From: Pseudoflavonifractor sp.
GTDB lineage: Bacteria > Bacteroidota > Bacteroidia > Bacteroidales > Muribaculaceae
Assembly: GCA_023667145.1 (NCBI GenBank)
Contig: JAMPAQ010000002.1
Coordinates: forward strand, 40,574 to 104,573
Length of the DNA stretch: 64,000 nt
Reading direction: 5' to 3'
The notes beneath the pieces were generated by a model. It ran no database searches, had not been told where the DNA came from, and saw nothing but the letters and a program-made list of their open reading frames with translations. Shown here piece after piece: positions 28,370-36,594 of the stretch. The position numbers were made by a program, and so were the translations under genes. Positions within the stretch are counted from its first letter, which is position 1. Each line of letters starts with the position of its first letter.

Positions 28370-28377
28370 TAATTTTG
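28370..28377 (+). promoter_or_regulatory. -7 box of the aromatic amino acid operon
   Basis: TAATTTTG is an exact -7 match, with TTTG at 28349-28352 (17-bp spacer) as -33. The predicted start is near 28383, about 17 nt before the leader-peptide ATG. Confidence 0.7.
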
Positions 28378-28399
28378 CCGCACAAACGAAAGAGAATTG

Positions 28400-28474
28400 A
28401 TGACTCGATTTTACGCATATTACTTTTCCTATTATTTTTATTCGCAGAATAGAAATGGGATTTTATGTGCGTGA
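28400..28474 (+). CDS. Phe/Tyr-rich leader peptide of the pheA-tyrA operon
   Basis: This 24-codon frame starts with ATG preceded by AGAGAATTG and encodes MTRFYAYYFSYYFY followed by SQNRNGILCA and TGA. Nine of residues 4-14 are aromatic: Phe at 4, 9 and 13, Tyr at 5, 7, 8, 11, 12 and 14. There is no similarity to a functional protein. Its position (just after a promoter, just before a terminator, then pheA) is that of attenuation leader peptides such as E. coli PheL. Ribosomes should stall in codons 4-14 when charged tRNA-Phe or tRNA-Tyr is scarce. It is too short for ordinary gene finders. I am confident of the frame; translation itself is inference. Confidence 0.88.
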   Translation: MTRFYAYYFSYYFYSQNRNGILCA

Positions 28475-28535
28475 GACGATATGAGCCACAGAATATAACG
28501 ATATAAAATCCCGCTGCAAGCAACGGGATTTTTTT
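28457..28535 (+). promoter_or_regulatory. Attenuator of the aromatic operon: mutually exclusive antiterminator and terminator hairpins
   Basis: The terminator is AAAATCCCG (28505-28513) paired with CGGGATTTT (28524-28532), with a T7 run at 28529-28535. The competing antiterminator is GGGATTTTAT (28457-28466, codons 20-23 of the leader peptide), the exact complement of ATAAAATCCC (28503-28512); G-U and A-U pairs on the flanks extend it to 13 bp. The two structures share 28505-28512 and cannot coexist. A ribosome stalled in codons 4-14 leaves 28457-28466 free, so the antiterminator forms and pheA is transcribed. A ribosome that reaches the stop codon at 28472-28474 covers that segment and the terminator forms. 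Confidence 0.85.
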
Positions 28536-28568
28536 ATTATTAAACACTTTTTTGCGACACTCATAAAA

Positions 28569-29444
28569 TTGACTGATAAAGTGAACGACAAGACCAGGAC
28601 CAAGCGAGTGACCATCCAGGGGGTGGCCGGATGCTACCACGATGCCGCCGCACGGGGATACTTTGACGGCGAGGATATCGCCACACTGCCGTGTGACACA
28701 TTTCCCGAGATGTTTGAGACGCTTGAGAATGACGCGTCGCTCATAGGCATAATGGCGATAGAGAACACCATCGCCGGAAGCCTGTTGCAGAACCATGAGC
28801 TGCTGCGCAAGAGCAGCCTTGAGATTGTCGGGGAGTACAAGATGAGGATATCGCACGTATTGGCGGCCCTGCCGGGACAGACCATGGATGAGCTGACGGA
28901 GGTCAACTCCCACCCTATAGCGCTGATGCAATGCGAGCAGTTCCTGCGCCGGCATCCCAACATGAAGATGATAGAGAAGTTTGACACCGCCGGGAGCGCC
29001 CGCGAGATAGCCGAGAACAACCTTACCGGCCACGGGGCGGTTTGTGGCGAGTTTGCAGCCAACCTCTACGGACTTGACATCCTTGAGCGCGGCATCGAGA
29101 CCAACAAGCGCAACTTCACGCGCTTCCTGATACTGGCCGACCCGCTGATGGCACGCGAGCTGCGTCCCAAGGCCGAAGCCCTCGACAAGGCTTCGATAGT
29201 GTTTACCGTGCCCCACACCCACGGGGCATTGTCCAAGGCCCTGACCATCTTCTCCTTCTATGACATCAACCTCTCCAAGATACAATCGACCCCGATCATC
29301 GGGCGCGAGTGGGAATACAGGTTTTACGTCGACCTGACATTTGACAGCTATTCACGCTACCGTCAGGCAGTCGATGCCGTGCGCCCGCTGATAAATGACC
29401 TCAAGATACTTGGAGAATATAAAGAATGTGAATATGAACTCTAA
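28569..29444 (+). CDS. pheA: Prephenate dehydratase
   Basis: PheA decarboxylates and dehydrates prephenate to phenylpyruvate, the committed step to phenylalanine. The product of about 290 residues has the catalytic periplasmic-binding-like domain (VTIQGVAGCYHDAAA start, IMAIENTIAGSLLQN, and the NFTRFLIL motif with the catalytic Thr-Arg-Phe). A C-terminal ACT domain (about 200-285, VFTVPHTHGALSKALTIFSF) probably gives Phe feedback inhibition. No early ATG exists; TTG 28569 or GTG 28581 must be used, which is compatible with a low-initiation gene behind an attenuator. It overlaps the aminotransferase start by 11 bp. No chorismate mutase domain is fused here; that activity is on the DAHP synthase two genes down. 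Confidence 0.95.
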   Translation: MTDKVNDKTRTKRVTIQGVAGCYHDAAARGYFDGEDIATLPCDTFPEMFETLENDASLIGIMAIENTIAGSLLQNHELLRKSSLEIVGEYKMRISHVLAALPGQTMDELTEVNSHPIALMQCEQFLRRHPNMKMIEKFDTAGSAREIAENNLTGHGAVCGEFAANLYGLDILERGIETNKRNFTRFLILADPLMARELRPKAEALDKASIVFTVPHTHGALSKALTIFSFYDINLSKIQSTPIIGREWEYRFYVDLTFDSYSRYRQAVDAVRPLINDLKILGEYKECEYEL

Positions 29445-30615
29445 ACCCACAATCACACCTGCCGACCGCGTGTCGGAGATACAGGAATACTACTTCTCAA
29501 AGAAGCTGCGCGAAGTCGCCCGGCTCAACGCCGAGGGACTCGACATCATATCGCTTGGCATCGGGGGGCCTGACCGCCCGCCACGGGCCGAGGTGATAGA
29601 GACACTGGCCACCGAGGCGGCCAAGGCCGACACCCACAGCTACCAGCCATACGTCGGGATACCCGAGCTGCGCAAGGCATTTGCGGGATGGTATGACCGA
29701 TGGTATGGCGTGAGCCTCGATCCCGACAAGGAGATACAGCCGCTCATCGGCTCGAAGGAGGGGATACTCCACGTATCGCTGACCTTCCTCAATCCCGGCG
29801 ACGGCGTGCTCGTGCCCAATCCCGGCTATCCAACCTACACGTCGGCAAGCCGCCTGGTGCAGGCCGAGATATTCCCCTACGACCTGACCGAGGAGAACGG
29901 CTGGATGCCCGACTTTGACGCGCTTGAGCGCCTGCCGCTCGACCGCATAAAGCTGATGTGGGTCAACTATCCCCACATGCCGACCGGGACAGCCGCCACG
30001 CCGGAGCTGTTTGAGCGTCTCGTAGAGTTTGGCCGCCGACACAATATCGTGATAGCCCACGACAACCCCTACAGCTTCATACTGAGCGACAAACCGACGA
30101 GCCTGTTGCAGGTCGAGGGGGCCAAGGATGTGGTAGTGGAGATGAACTCGATGAGCAAGAGCCACAACATGGCCGGATGGCGCGTGGCGATGCTCGCGTC
30201 CAACCCGCAGTTTATCTCGTGGATCCTCAAGGTGAAGTCAAACGTCGACTCCGGGCAGTTCAAGCCCATGATGCTGGCTGCCGTCAAGGGTCTTGAGGCC
30301 GGAAAGGAATGGTATGACGAGCTAAACGCCGTCTACCGCCGCCGCCGAGCCATCGCCGAGCAAGTTATGGAGGCTATCGGCTGCCGCTTTGACCCGGCGC
30401 AGACCGGCCTGTTCCTGTGGGGCCGCATACCCGACGAGGCAACATCGAGCGAGGAGTTTGCCGACCGCATACTCCACGAGGCGAGGGTGTTCATAACGCC
30501 GGGATTCATATTTGGCAGCAACGGGGAGCGGTATGTGCGCATATCCTTGTGTGCCACCGAGGAGCGGCTTGCCGAGGCGCTTGAGCGTGTCAAGGAGATG
30601 AACCGCCTGAAATAA
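29434..30615 (+). CDS. Class I/II PLP-dependent aminotransferase (probable aromatic aminotransferase)
   Basis: The 393-residue PLP enzyme has the fold-type I features: IISLGIGGPDRPP near the N-terminus, the cofactor-anchoring VNYPHMPTGTAA (N-x-P-x-x-PTG), HDNPY, and the Schiff-base lysine in MNSMSKSHNMAGWR. Its place between pheA and the DAHP synthase/chorismate mutase gene indicates transamination of phenylpyruvate and 4-hydroxyphenylpyruvate to Phe and Tyr. By overall look it also resembles LL-diaminopimelate aminotransferase-like enzymes, so substrate choice is inferred from context. I chose ATG 29434 (MNSKPTITPADRV), which overlaps pheA by 11 bp. Confidence 0.9.
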   Translation: MNSKPTITPADRVSEIQEYYFSKKLREVARLNAEGLDIISLGIGGPDRPPRAEVIETLATEAAKADTHSYQPYVGIPELRKAFAGWYDRWYGVSLDPDKEIQPLIGSKEGILHVSLTFLNPGDGVLVPNPGYPTYTSASRLVQAEIFPYDLTEENGWMPDFDALERLPLDRIKLMWVNYPHMPTGTAATPELFERLVEFGRRHNIVIAHDNPYSFILSDKPTSLLQVEGAKDVVVEMNSMSKSHNMAGWRVAMLASNPQFISWILKVKSNVDSGQFKPMMLAAVKGLEAGKEWYDELNAVYRRRRAIAEQVMEAIGCRFDPAQTGLFLWGRIPDEATSSEEFADRILHEARVFITPGFIFGSNGERYVRISLCATEERLAEALERVKEMNRLK

Positions 30616-30657
30616 CATAAATCTTACATAGCAACAACCAATAAAACCGATAAGACA

Positions 30658-31737
30658 ATGAAAGATCTTCAGCCCATACTTCTTGAGGGTGTAGACCCCA
30701 ACGCACCCCTCATCATCGCCGGCCCGTGCAGCGCCGAGACCGAGGAGCAAGTGATGACAACAGCCCGCGAACTCGCTGCCAACGGCATCAAGATATTCCG
30801 CGCCGGCATTTGGAAACCCCGTACCAAGCCCGGAGGCTTCGAGGGTGTCGGCGCAGAGGGGCTTCAGTGGCTCAAGCGCGTCAAGGAGGAGACCGGCATG
30901 TACACCTCGACCGAGGTAGCGACACGCCAGCATGTCGAGGAGGCCCTCGCCGCCGGAGTGGACATACTGTGGATCGGGGCACGCACCTCGGCCAACCCCT
31001 TTGCGATGCAGGAAATCGCCGACACGCTCAAGGAGGCCAACGCCGATGTTCCAGTACTCGTGAAAAATCCCGTGAACCCTGACCTTGAGCTGTGGATAGG
31101 CGCGATGCAGCGCATCTACAACGCCGGGATACGCCGCATCGGTGCAATACACCGTGGATTCAGCGCCTACGGCAAGCACCTCTACCGCAACATGCCCCAG
31201 TGGCACATACCCATCGAGCTGCGTCTGCGCTACCCCAACCTCCCCATCATCTGCGACCCCTCGCACATAGGCGGCAAGCGCGAGCTTATAGCCCCGCTGT
31301 CACAACAGGCGCTCGACATGGGATTTGACGGACTGATCATCGAGAGCCACTGCGACCCCGACTGCGCGTGGAGCGACGCGTCACAGCAGGTGACCCCCGA
31401 GATACTCAACTACATACTCAACACCCTGGTGATACGCGCCGAGAAATGCTCGACCGAGAATCTCACCCTGCTTCGCCAGCAGATTGACCAGATTGACAAT
31501 GACCTGCTTGAGACGCTGAGCAAGCGAATGAGAGTGTCACGCGAGATTGGCCAGTACAAGAAGGAGCACCGTATGCCCGTGTTGCAGGCCAACCGCTACA
31601 ATGACATAATGTCGACACGCGTCAAGGCAGCGCAGGAGATGGGCATCGGGGCCGACGCGATGCGCACGATATTGCTCGCCATCCACGAGGAGTCGGTGAG
31701 ACAGCAGATAGAGGTGCTAAACGACCGTACAAAATAA
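30658..31737 (+). CDS. Bifunctional 3-deoxy-7-phosphoheptulonate synthase / chorismate mutase (AroQ type)
   Basis: The N-terminal part (about 1-260) is a type I-beta (KDSA-like) DAHP synthase. It has LIIAGPCSAETEEQV, KPRTKPGGFEGVG and ICDPSHIGGKRELI, which hold the PEP and metal ligands (Cys, His, Asp). The C-terminal part (about 270-359, LTLLRQQIDQIDNDLLETLSKRM) is an all-helical AroQ chorismate mutase with the usual Arg/Lys/Glu pattern. The enzyme therefore makes the first committed intermediate of the shikimate pathway and also converts chorismate to prephenate, the substrate of its neighbours PheA and TyrA. Such fusions are typical of Bacteroidetes. Feedback by Tyr or Phe through the mutase domain is known for related fusions but inferred here. 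Confidence 0.95.
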   Translation: MKDLQPILLEGVDPNAPLIIAGPCSAETEEQVMTTARELAANGIKIFRAGIWKPRTKPGGFEGVGAEGLQWLKRVKEETGMYTSTEVATRQHVEEALAAGVDILWIGARTSANPFAMQEIADTLKEANADVPVLVKNPVNPDLELWIGAMQRIYNAGIRRIGAIHRGFSAYGKHLYRNMPQWHIPIELRLRYPNLPIICDPSHIGGKRELIAPLSQQALDMGFDGLIIESHCDPDCAWSDASQQVTPEILNYILNTLVIRAEKCSTENLTLLRQQIDQIDNDLLETLSKRMRVSREIGQYKKEHRMPVLQANRYNDIMSTRVKAAQEMGIGADAMRTILLAIHEESVRQQIEVLNDRTK

Positions 31738-31762
31738 CCGACCAACGCATAGCCAGAGAGAG

Positions 31763-32536
31763 ATGAAGATACTGATTATCGGAGCCGGGAAGATGGGGTC
31801 GTTCTTCTGTGATGTCCTGTCAACCAAACATGACGTGGCGATGTATGACACCGACCCGAAGCGTCTGCTGTTCACGTTCAACTGCCGGCGGTTCAGCTCG
31901 TTGGACGAAGTCGATGAGTTTGCTCCCGACATGGTGATCAACGCCGCGACTGTGAAATACACGCTCGACGCGTTCAAGCACGTGTTGCCCCACCTGCCAA
32001 AAAACACAATCCTGAGCGACATCGCGTCGGTGAAGACGGGTCTGCCGGAGTTTTACACCGAGGCAGGGCATCCATTCGTATCGACGCACCCGATGTTTGG
32101 CCCGACATTCGCGTCGCTGAGCAACCTCGCGAGCGAGAATGCCATCATCATCGCCGAGAGCGACCATCTCGGCAAGGTGTTTTTCAAGGACCTGTACAAC
32201 GAGCTGCACCTCCACATCGAGGAATACACGTTCAAGGAGCATGACGAGACGATAGCCTACTCGCTGTCGATACCGTTTGCCTCGACGCTGGTGTTTGCCG
32301 GGGTGATGAAGCATCAGGACGCGCCCGGCACGACATTCAAGCGCCACATGGCGATAGCCCACGGGTTGATGAGCGAGGACGACTACCTGTTGAGCGAGAT
32401 ACTGTTCAACCCCAATACCCCGGGGCAGCTTGAGAAAATCAGGGAACAACTCGCCAAGCTACAGGACATCGTGGAGCGACGCGACTCTGAGGCGATGAAG
32501 ACGTACCTTGAGCGGGTGCGCGACAACTTGAAATAA
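31763..32536 (+). CDS. tyrA: Prephenate dehydrogenase
   Basis: TyrA oxidatively decarboxylates prephenate to 4-hydroxyphenylpyruvate using NAD(P). The 257 residues open with a Rossmann motif (ILIIGAGKMGSFF) and continue with STHPMFGPT, the prephenate-binding His-Pro-Met-Phe-Gly-Pro signature. The C-terminal helical dimerisation region has the substrate contacts in EHDETIAYSLSIPF. There is no ACT or mutase domain. It is the last gene of the four-gene aromatic operon and ends 34 bp before the convergent kup gene. Confidence 0.94.
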   Translation: MKILIIGAGKMGSFFCDVLSTKHDVAMYDTDPKRLLFTFNCRRFSSLDEVDEFAPDMVINAATVKYTLDAFKHVLPHLPKNTILSDIASVKTGLPEFYTEAGHPFVSTHPMFGPTFASLSNLASENAIIIAESDHLGKVFFKDLYNELHLHIEEYTFKEHDETIAYSLSIPFASTLVFAGVMKHQDAPGTTFKRHMAIAHGLMSEDDYLLSEILFNPNTPGQLEKIREQLAKLQDIVERRDSEAMKTYLERVRDNLK

Positions 32537-32570
32537 CATGACGCGGGGGTGAGCGCGGGAGGGTCGCGTG

Positions 32571-34535
32571 TCACTCCGGCAAAATGCGCCGCATAGGCCG
32601 GGTGTTGAGTATTAGCGGGACATTCTCGACTGTCACATTGCTGGTGTCGAGTCCCAAGGCTTGCTCATCGGAGATGCCTATGCGGCGTATTTTCTCATAC
32701 ATCGACATGACCGCACGGTCGCGGCCCCGGCATGAGCTTGAGGCCGAGAATACCCTATGGATTATGATGAACCGGAAATCGCCGGCCACGCCGTGGCGGC
32801 GCAACGACGGGTAACCGCTGGTCAGGTCGAGCCGTCCCGCAGCGACCATATCCTCTACGATCTGACGGAGACAGACACTCAGTCGTGGCTGCACACGGAA
32901 TCCGACCTTGATGCCGACGCTGAAGAGCGTGCCGGGTATGAGTTCGGTGAGGTCGTAACGGAGGGTATCGGGTTCGTCGAGATACTCCATGCGCAACAGC
33001 CAGTAGTGGTCGGCCCTCTTGGGCTGCTTGTTGATGATGGAGTAGAGCAGCTTGCTCTCTATCATGTAAGGGTTGTCGGAATGGCTGATGTAGATGAGGT
33101 TGGAGGCGTATTTGGGTATCTCATCGTCAGCTTTCATGTCGGATATGATGCCGAAATAATCGGGGGCGGGACGATACTCAAAATAACGGCTGCGCAGACG
33201 TACCGCATTGTACCACACCAGCATGACGGCACACACGATGCCGGCTATCAACATGGTGAACCAACCGCCATGGGTAAACTTGACGGCATTGGCGGCGAAA
33301 AACAGTGTCTCAATCGAGGCAAAGATGGCAAGGAACAACCACGCGAGCCAACGCGCCGCCCCACCCTTGGCGTGGAGATAGCAGGTGAGCAATATGGTGG
33401 TCATCAGCATGGTCACGGTGATGGCGAGACCGTAGGCGGCCTCCATGTGGGCCGAGGTCTTGAATATCAGCACGGCCACGATGCACCCGAGATAGAGAAA
33501 CGTGTTGACCGACGGGATGTAGAGCTGACCGCGCAACGTGGTGGGGTACTTGATGGCCAGACGTGGCCACAAGTCGAGGTTGATGGCCTCACTGAAGATG
33601 GTGAACGAGCCGCTGATGAGCGCCTGACTCGCTATGATGGCAGCGCCGGTGGCCATGACAATACCGGCAATCAGAAACCACTGCGGCATGACGGCATAGA
33701 ACGGATTGACCGAGTCGCCTATCATGCCTCGATGAGCGACAATCCAAGCCCCCTGCCCGAGATAGTTGAGAATGAGCATCACCTTGACAAACAGCCAGCT
33801 CACGGTGATATTGAGCCGACCGCAGTGGCCAAGGTCGGAGTACAGGGCCTCGGCGCCGGTGGTGCAGAGGAACACGGCACCGAGCACAAGGAACCATCCG
33901 GGATAGTTGACGAGCATCTCGACGGCATAGCAGGGATTGAACGCCTTGAGGATGGGAAGATAGTCACCGAGATTGACGGCACCGAGGACTCCGAGCATCA
34001 GGAACCACACGAACATGAACGGGCCGAAGCAGCGGCCAATGGCATTGGTGCCGAAACGCTGCACAAAGAATATGACCGAAATTATCAGTATCGTTATCAG
34101 CACCACGGGAGCGTCAGGGTTGACGGCCTGAAGCCCCTCAATCGCCGAGGTGACGGTGACTGCCGGGGTGATGACACCATCGGCGATCAACGTGCTCGCA
34201 CCGACGGCGGCCACGACGTAGAGCCACTTGTAGCGCAGACGCCTGATGAGGGCATAGAGCGCGAGGATGCCCCCCTCGCCCTTGTTGTCGGCCCGCAGGG
34301 CGATGAGCACGTATTTGACGGTGGTCTGTAGGGTCAGCGTCCATATTATACATGACACTGCACCGATGATATAGTCGGCATCGTATCGCGGATTGACATG
34401 GAGTATGGCTTTCATGACATAGAGCGGCGACGTGCCGATGTCGCCGAACACTATGCCGATGGTCACAAGCAGCCCCAGGGCCGAGATGCCGCGCAGCGCC
34501 GGCGAGGCGGTTGTGGTTTCCCTCTGTCGAGTCAT
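32571..34535 (-). CDS. kup: KUP/HAK/KT family potassium uptake permease
   Basis: The 654-residue inner-membrane protein takes up K+ with protons. It has about twelve membrane helices in the first 430 residues, starting with ISALGLLVTIGIVFGDIGTSPLYVMKAI (the GDIGTSPLY signature). The GEGGILALYALIRR loop and the CTTGAEALYSDLGHCGR motif follow, then a cytosolic C-terminal domain of about 200 residues. I chose ATG 34535 (MTRQRETTT); a longer frame starting 13 codons upstream (34574) is possible. It is convergent with tyrA. Confidence 0.95.
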   Translation of the reverse strand: MTRQRETTTASPALRGISALGLLVTIGIVFGDIGTSPLYVMKAILHVNPRYDADYIIGAVSCIIWTLTLQTTVKYVLIALRADNKGEGGILALYALIRRLRYKWLYVVAAVGASTLIADGVITPAVTVTSAIEGLQAVNPDAPVVLITILIISVIFFVQRFGTNAIGRCFGPFMFVWFLMLGVLGAVNLGDYLPILKAFNPCYAVEMLVNYPGWFLVLGAVFLCTTGAEALYSDLGHCGRLNITVSWLFVKVMLILNYLGQGAWIVAHRGMIGDSVNPFYAVMPQWFLIAGIVMATGAAIIASQALISGSFTIFSEAINLDLWPRLAIKYPTTLRGQLYIPSVNTFLYLGCIVAVLIFKTSAHMEAAYGLAITVTMLMTTILLTCYLHAKGGAARWLAWLFLAIFASIETLFFAANAVKFTHGGWFTMLIAGIVCAVMLVWYNAVRLRSRYFEYRPAPDYFGIISDMKADDEIPKYASNLIYISHSDNPYMIESKLLYSIINKQPKRADHYWLLRMEYLDEPDTLRYDLTELIPGTLFSVGIKVGFRVQPRLSVCLRQIVEDMVAAGRLDLTSGYPSLRRHGVAGDFRFIIIHRVFSASSSCRGRDRAVMSMYEKIRRIGISDEQALGLDTSNVTVENVPLILNTRPMRRILPE

Positions 34536-34742
34536 AAATATAACAGTGTTGTCGATATTCTTATTGAACGGCAACGACGTGCTATAGGTTCATCCATGGT
34601 GACAGCGCAGACCGCAGTGTCATGGCGAGTATTCGGGCTATTCATGCACGATGACCGCTGCCGCGTGGTCTCTTTACAGCTGTTTTAGCGCTTTTTTTAG
34701 CAATTTTCGGCAACCGATTGAACGCGCCATGGGTTTTTATAG

Positions 34743-34750
34743 TAACTTTG
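34743..34750 (+). promoter_or_regulatory. -7 box of the lysE-type gene
   Basis: TAACTTTG fits TAnnTTTG, 22 bp before the ATG at 34772. Confidence 0.5.
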
Positions 34751-34771
34751 TAGGTTGAGTGACCATGTAGG

Positions 34772-35416
34772 ATGGAAAATCTGCTGTACATAACGCTGCG
34801 TGGCCTGTCGATAGGCGCACTGATATCGGCCCCTATGGGACCGATAGGGATGCTCTGCATACAGCGTACGCTCAACAAGGGGCGCTGGCCGGCGTTTTTC
34901 ACCGGCGTGGGAGCCGCCTTGTCAGACCTCATCTACTGTCTGCTGACGGGACTCGGACTGTCGTTTGTGACCGACTTCATAGAGAACAACCAGGAGATAT
35001 TGCAGGTGGTGGGGAGCCTGGTGCTGATAGGATTTGGCATCTACCTCTTCCGCAAGAACCCGGCCCGCGACCTCAAGACCCCCGATGATGCCCCGGCCAA
35101 CTACTGGTCGGACTTTGTGACGGGCTTCCTGTTCACATTCTCCAATCCGCTGATACTGTTTTTTATCATCGGCTTGTTCGCACGGTTTAGTTTCCTGCAA
35201 CCGGAGTATATGTATTATCACTATATCCTCGGCTACACGAGCATCTTCGCGGGGGCGCTGTTGTGGTGGTTTCTCATCACATTTGGAGTCAACAAGGTGC
35301 GCCACCACTTCAACGTGCGCTCGATGTGGCTCATCAACCGCGTGATAGCCGTCATACTGCTGGTTATGGCGGCGATAGGACTCGTGATGGGGACACACAG
35401 CTTCATAAACAGATAG
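34772..35416 (+). CDS. LysE/RhtB family exporter
   Basis: The 214-residue, six-helix inner-membrane protein starts with the diagnostic GLSIGALISAPMGPIGMLCIQRTL and follows with GVGAALSDLIYCLLTGLG, both characteristic of LysE-type amino acid exporters. The loop LFRKNPARDLK and the SNPLILFFIIGLF segment match the second half of the family. The exported amino acid cannot be assigned. The CBM9-like gene starts 4 bp downstream, so the two are probably co-transcribed. Confidence 0.9.
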   Translation: MENLLYITLRGLSIGALISAPMGPIGMLCIQRTLNKGRWPAFFTGVGAALSDLIYCLLTGLGLSFVTDFIENNQEILQVVGSLVLIGFGIYLFRKNPARDLKTPDDAPANYWSDFVTGFLFTFSNPLILFFIIGLFARFSFLQPEYMYYHYILGYTSIFAGALLWWFLITFGVNKVRHHFNVRSMWLINRVIAVILLVMAAIGLVMGTHSFINR

Positions 35417-35420
35417 GACT

Positions 35421-36077
35421 ATGGAACAACGCAAACGGATAGAGATACCATATATCCCCGAACTCGACACGCTCGACATGGACACCGTGGCCGACACGCT
35501 TGAGGAGCGCGGTGAGCGGCAGACAATCGACTCGCTCAACTGGGGAGAGGGGTATCCATACCATCCGCTGACGGTCTTCTCGACGGCCCACTCGGACAGC
35601 TATCTGTATGTGGATTTTTTTGTGCGGGCCAATTTCCTCAGGGCGGTCAACTACCGCAACAATTCGCCGGTACATGAGGACTCGTGTGTCGAGCTGTTCC
35701 TACAACCCGAGGGGAGCGTGGAGTACCTCACGTTTGAGTTTAACTGCATCGGCACGGTCAAGGCTTCGCGGCGCACGTGCCGGGAGGATGCGACCCACTT
35801 TGACGACGCGTCTATAGCGGGAATAAAGCGGTATGCGTCGTGTGGCACGCGCCCGTTCAGGGAGGTCGAGGGACTGTTTGCATGGAATGTGGTGGTCGCC
35901 ATACCCCTTGAGCTGCTCGGCGTCAACTATGACGGGAAGCCGGTGGCGTTGCGCGGCAATTTCTACAAGTGCGCGTCGGCCACTCAGCAACCCCACTTCC
36001 TGAGCTGGTCGCCCATCGACACCCCTACCCCCGACTTCCACCGCCCCGAAGCTTTCGGAGAGATTGTGCTGAAGTGA
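35421..36077 (+). CDS. Carbohydrate-binding family 9-like (DOMON-type) protein
   Basis: The 218-residue protein has the CBM9_2-like pattern: a central DSCVELFLQP strand, YLTFEFNCIGTV, then LRGNFYKCA and a C-terminal HFLSWSPIDTPTPDFHRPEAFGEI. Members form a beta-sandwich and may bind sugars. There is no signal peptide, so this one seems cytosolic, as many Bacteroidetes homologues appear to be. It follows the LysE-type gene by 4 bp. The ligand is unknown. Confidence 0.85.
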   Translation: MEQRKRIEIPYIPELDTLDMDTVADTLEERGERQTIDSLNWGEGYPYHPLTVFSTAHSDSYLYVDFFVRANFLRAVNYRNNSPVHEDSCVELFLQPEGSVEYLTFEFNCIGTVKASRRTCREDATHFDDASIAGIKRYASCGTRPFREVEGLFAWNVVVAIPLELLGVNYDGKPVALRGNFYKCASATQQPHFLSWSPIDTPTPDFHRPEAFGEIVLK

Positions 36078-36081
36078 AGTC

Positions 36082-36594
36082 TCAACTGAGTTCCATCATA
36101 TCGAAAAACATGAGACGAGTGTCACTGTCTATTGTCTGTGGAGAAAGTATCTTGAAGTTGTTCTTTTCGTAGAACCCTATCGCTGAAAGATAGGCATCTA
36201 CCGTGAGATAACGGAATGCAGAGTAATTGGGATTGCTGTTGAGCATATCTTTAAGCATAGCCATCAAATCGGTGCCGTAATTTTGCCCTTTGTATTTCAA
36301 TGATACTGCAAATCTACCAATTTTTATAGCAGGATAACTACTAAATTTCTTGCCCTCGGGGAAATCCTTTTTAATCTTCTTCCATTTGTTATTGGAAGAT
36401 TCTTCTTGACTGACCTTGTCATTCAACAAACAGAAATAGGCAACAATCTGCCCCTCATCCACAAGCACAAATGTGTTGGCAATGCGCTGTACGGTGAATT
36501 TTAACGCATTGTCTCTAAGGAATTCATTAAGGTCGCTGTCTCCGCAATCAAAATCTGATAGGTTGTGCCGACGGGTAAGTCTTACAAGTTCCAC
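36082..36594 (-). CDS. GNAT acetyltransferase, TacT-like (possible toxin), copy 1
   Basis: The 170-residue protein has an N-terminal FDCGDSDLNEFLRDNALKF stretch, as in TacT/AtaT-type GNAT toxins that acetylate charged tRNA. It also has the GNAT core: YPAIKIGRFAVSLKYKGQNYGTDLM, where the acetyl-CoA pyrophosphate loop (Q/R-x-x-G-x-G/A) is KGQNYGT, then YLTVDAYLSAIGFYEKNNFK and TRLMFFDMM. It starts with GTG directly after the TGA of the small upstream gene (0-bp gap), implying coupled translation. The toxin role is inference from size, motif and pairing. Compare the similar pair at 46419-47208. Confidence 0.75.
   Translation of the reverse strand: MELVRLTRRHNLSDFDCGDSDLNEFLRDNALKFTVQRIANTFVLVDEGQIVAYFCLLNDKVSQEESSNNKWKKIKKDFPEGKKFSSYPAIKIGRFAVSLKYKGQNYGTDLMAMLKDMLNSNPNYSAFRYLTVDAYLSAIGFYEKNNFKILSPQTIDSDTRLMFFDMMELS

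Noticed and set aside
28400-28535. T-box or known riboswitch before pheA
   Set aside because: No T-box sequence (AGGGTGGNACCGCG-like) or aptamer consensus is visible, while the aromatic leader frame with paired hairpins explains the region.
28296-29285. A 329-codon open frame on the minus strand across the pheA leader and the first part of pheA
   Set aside because: It is antisense to well-supported pheA and to the attenuator, has no family resemblance, and reflects codon bias of the real gene.
32757-34331. A 524-codon open frame on the plus strand opposite kup
   Set aside because: Its residues are low-complexity (rich in Gly, Asp, His) and mirror the kup codons; kup has clear family motifs.
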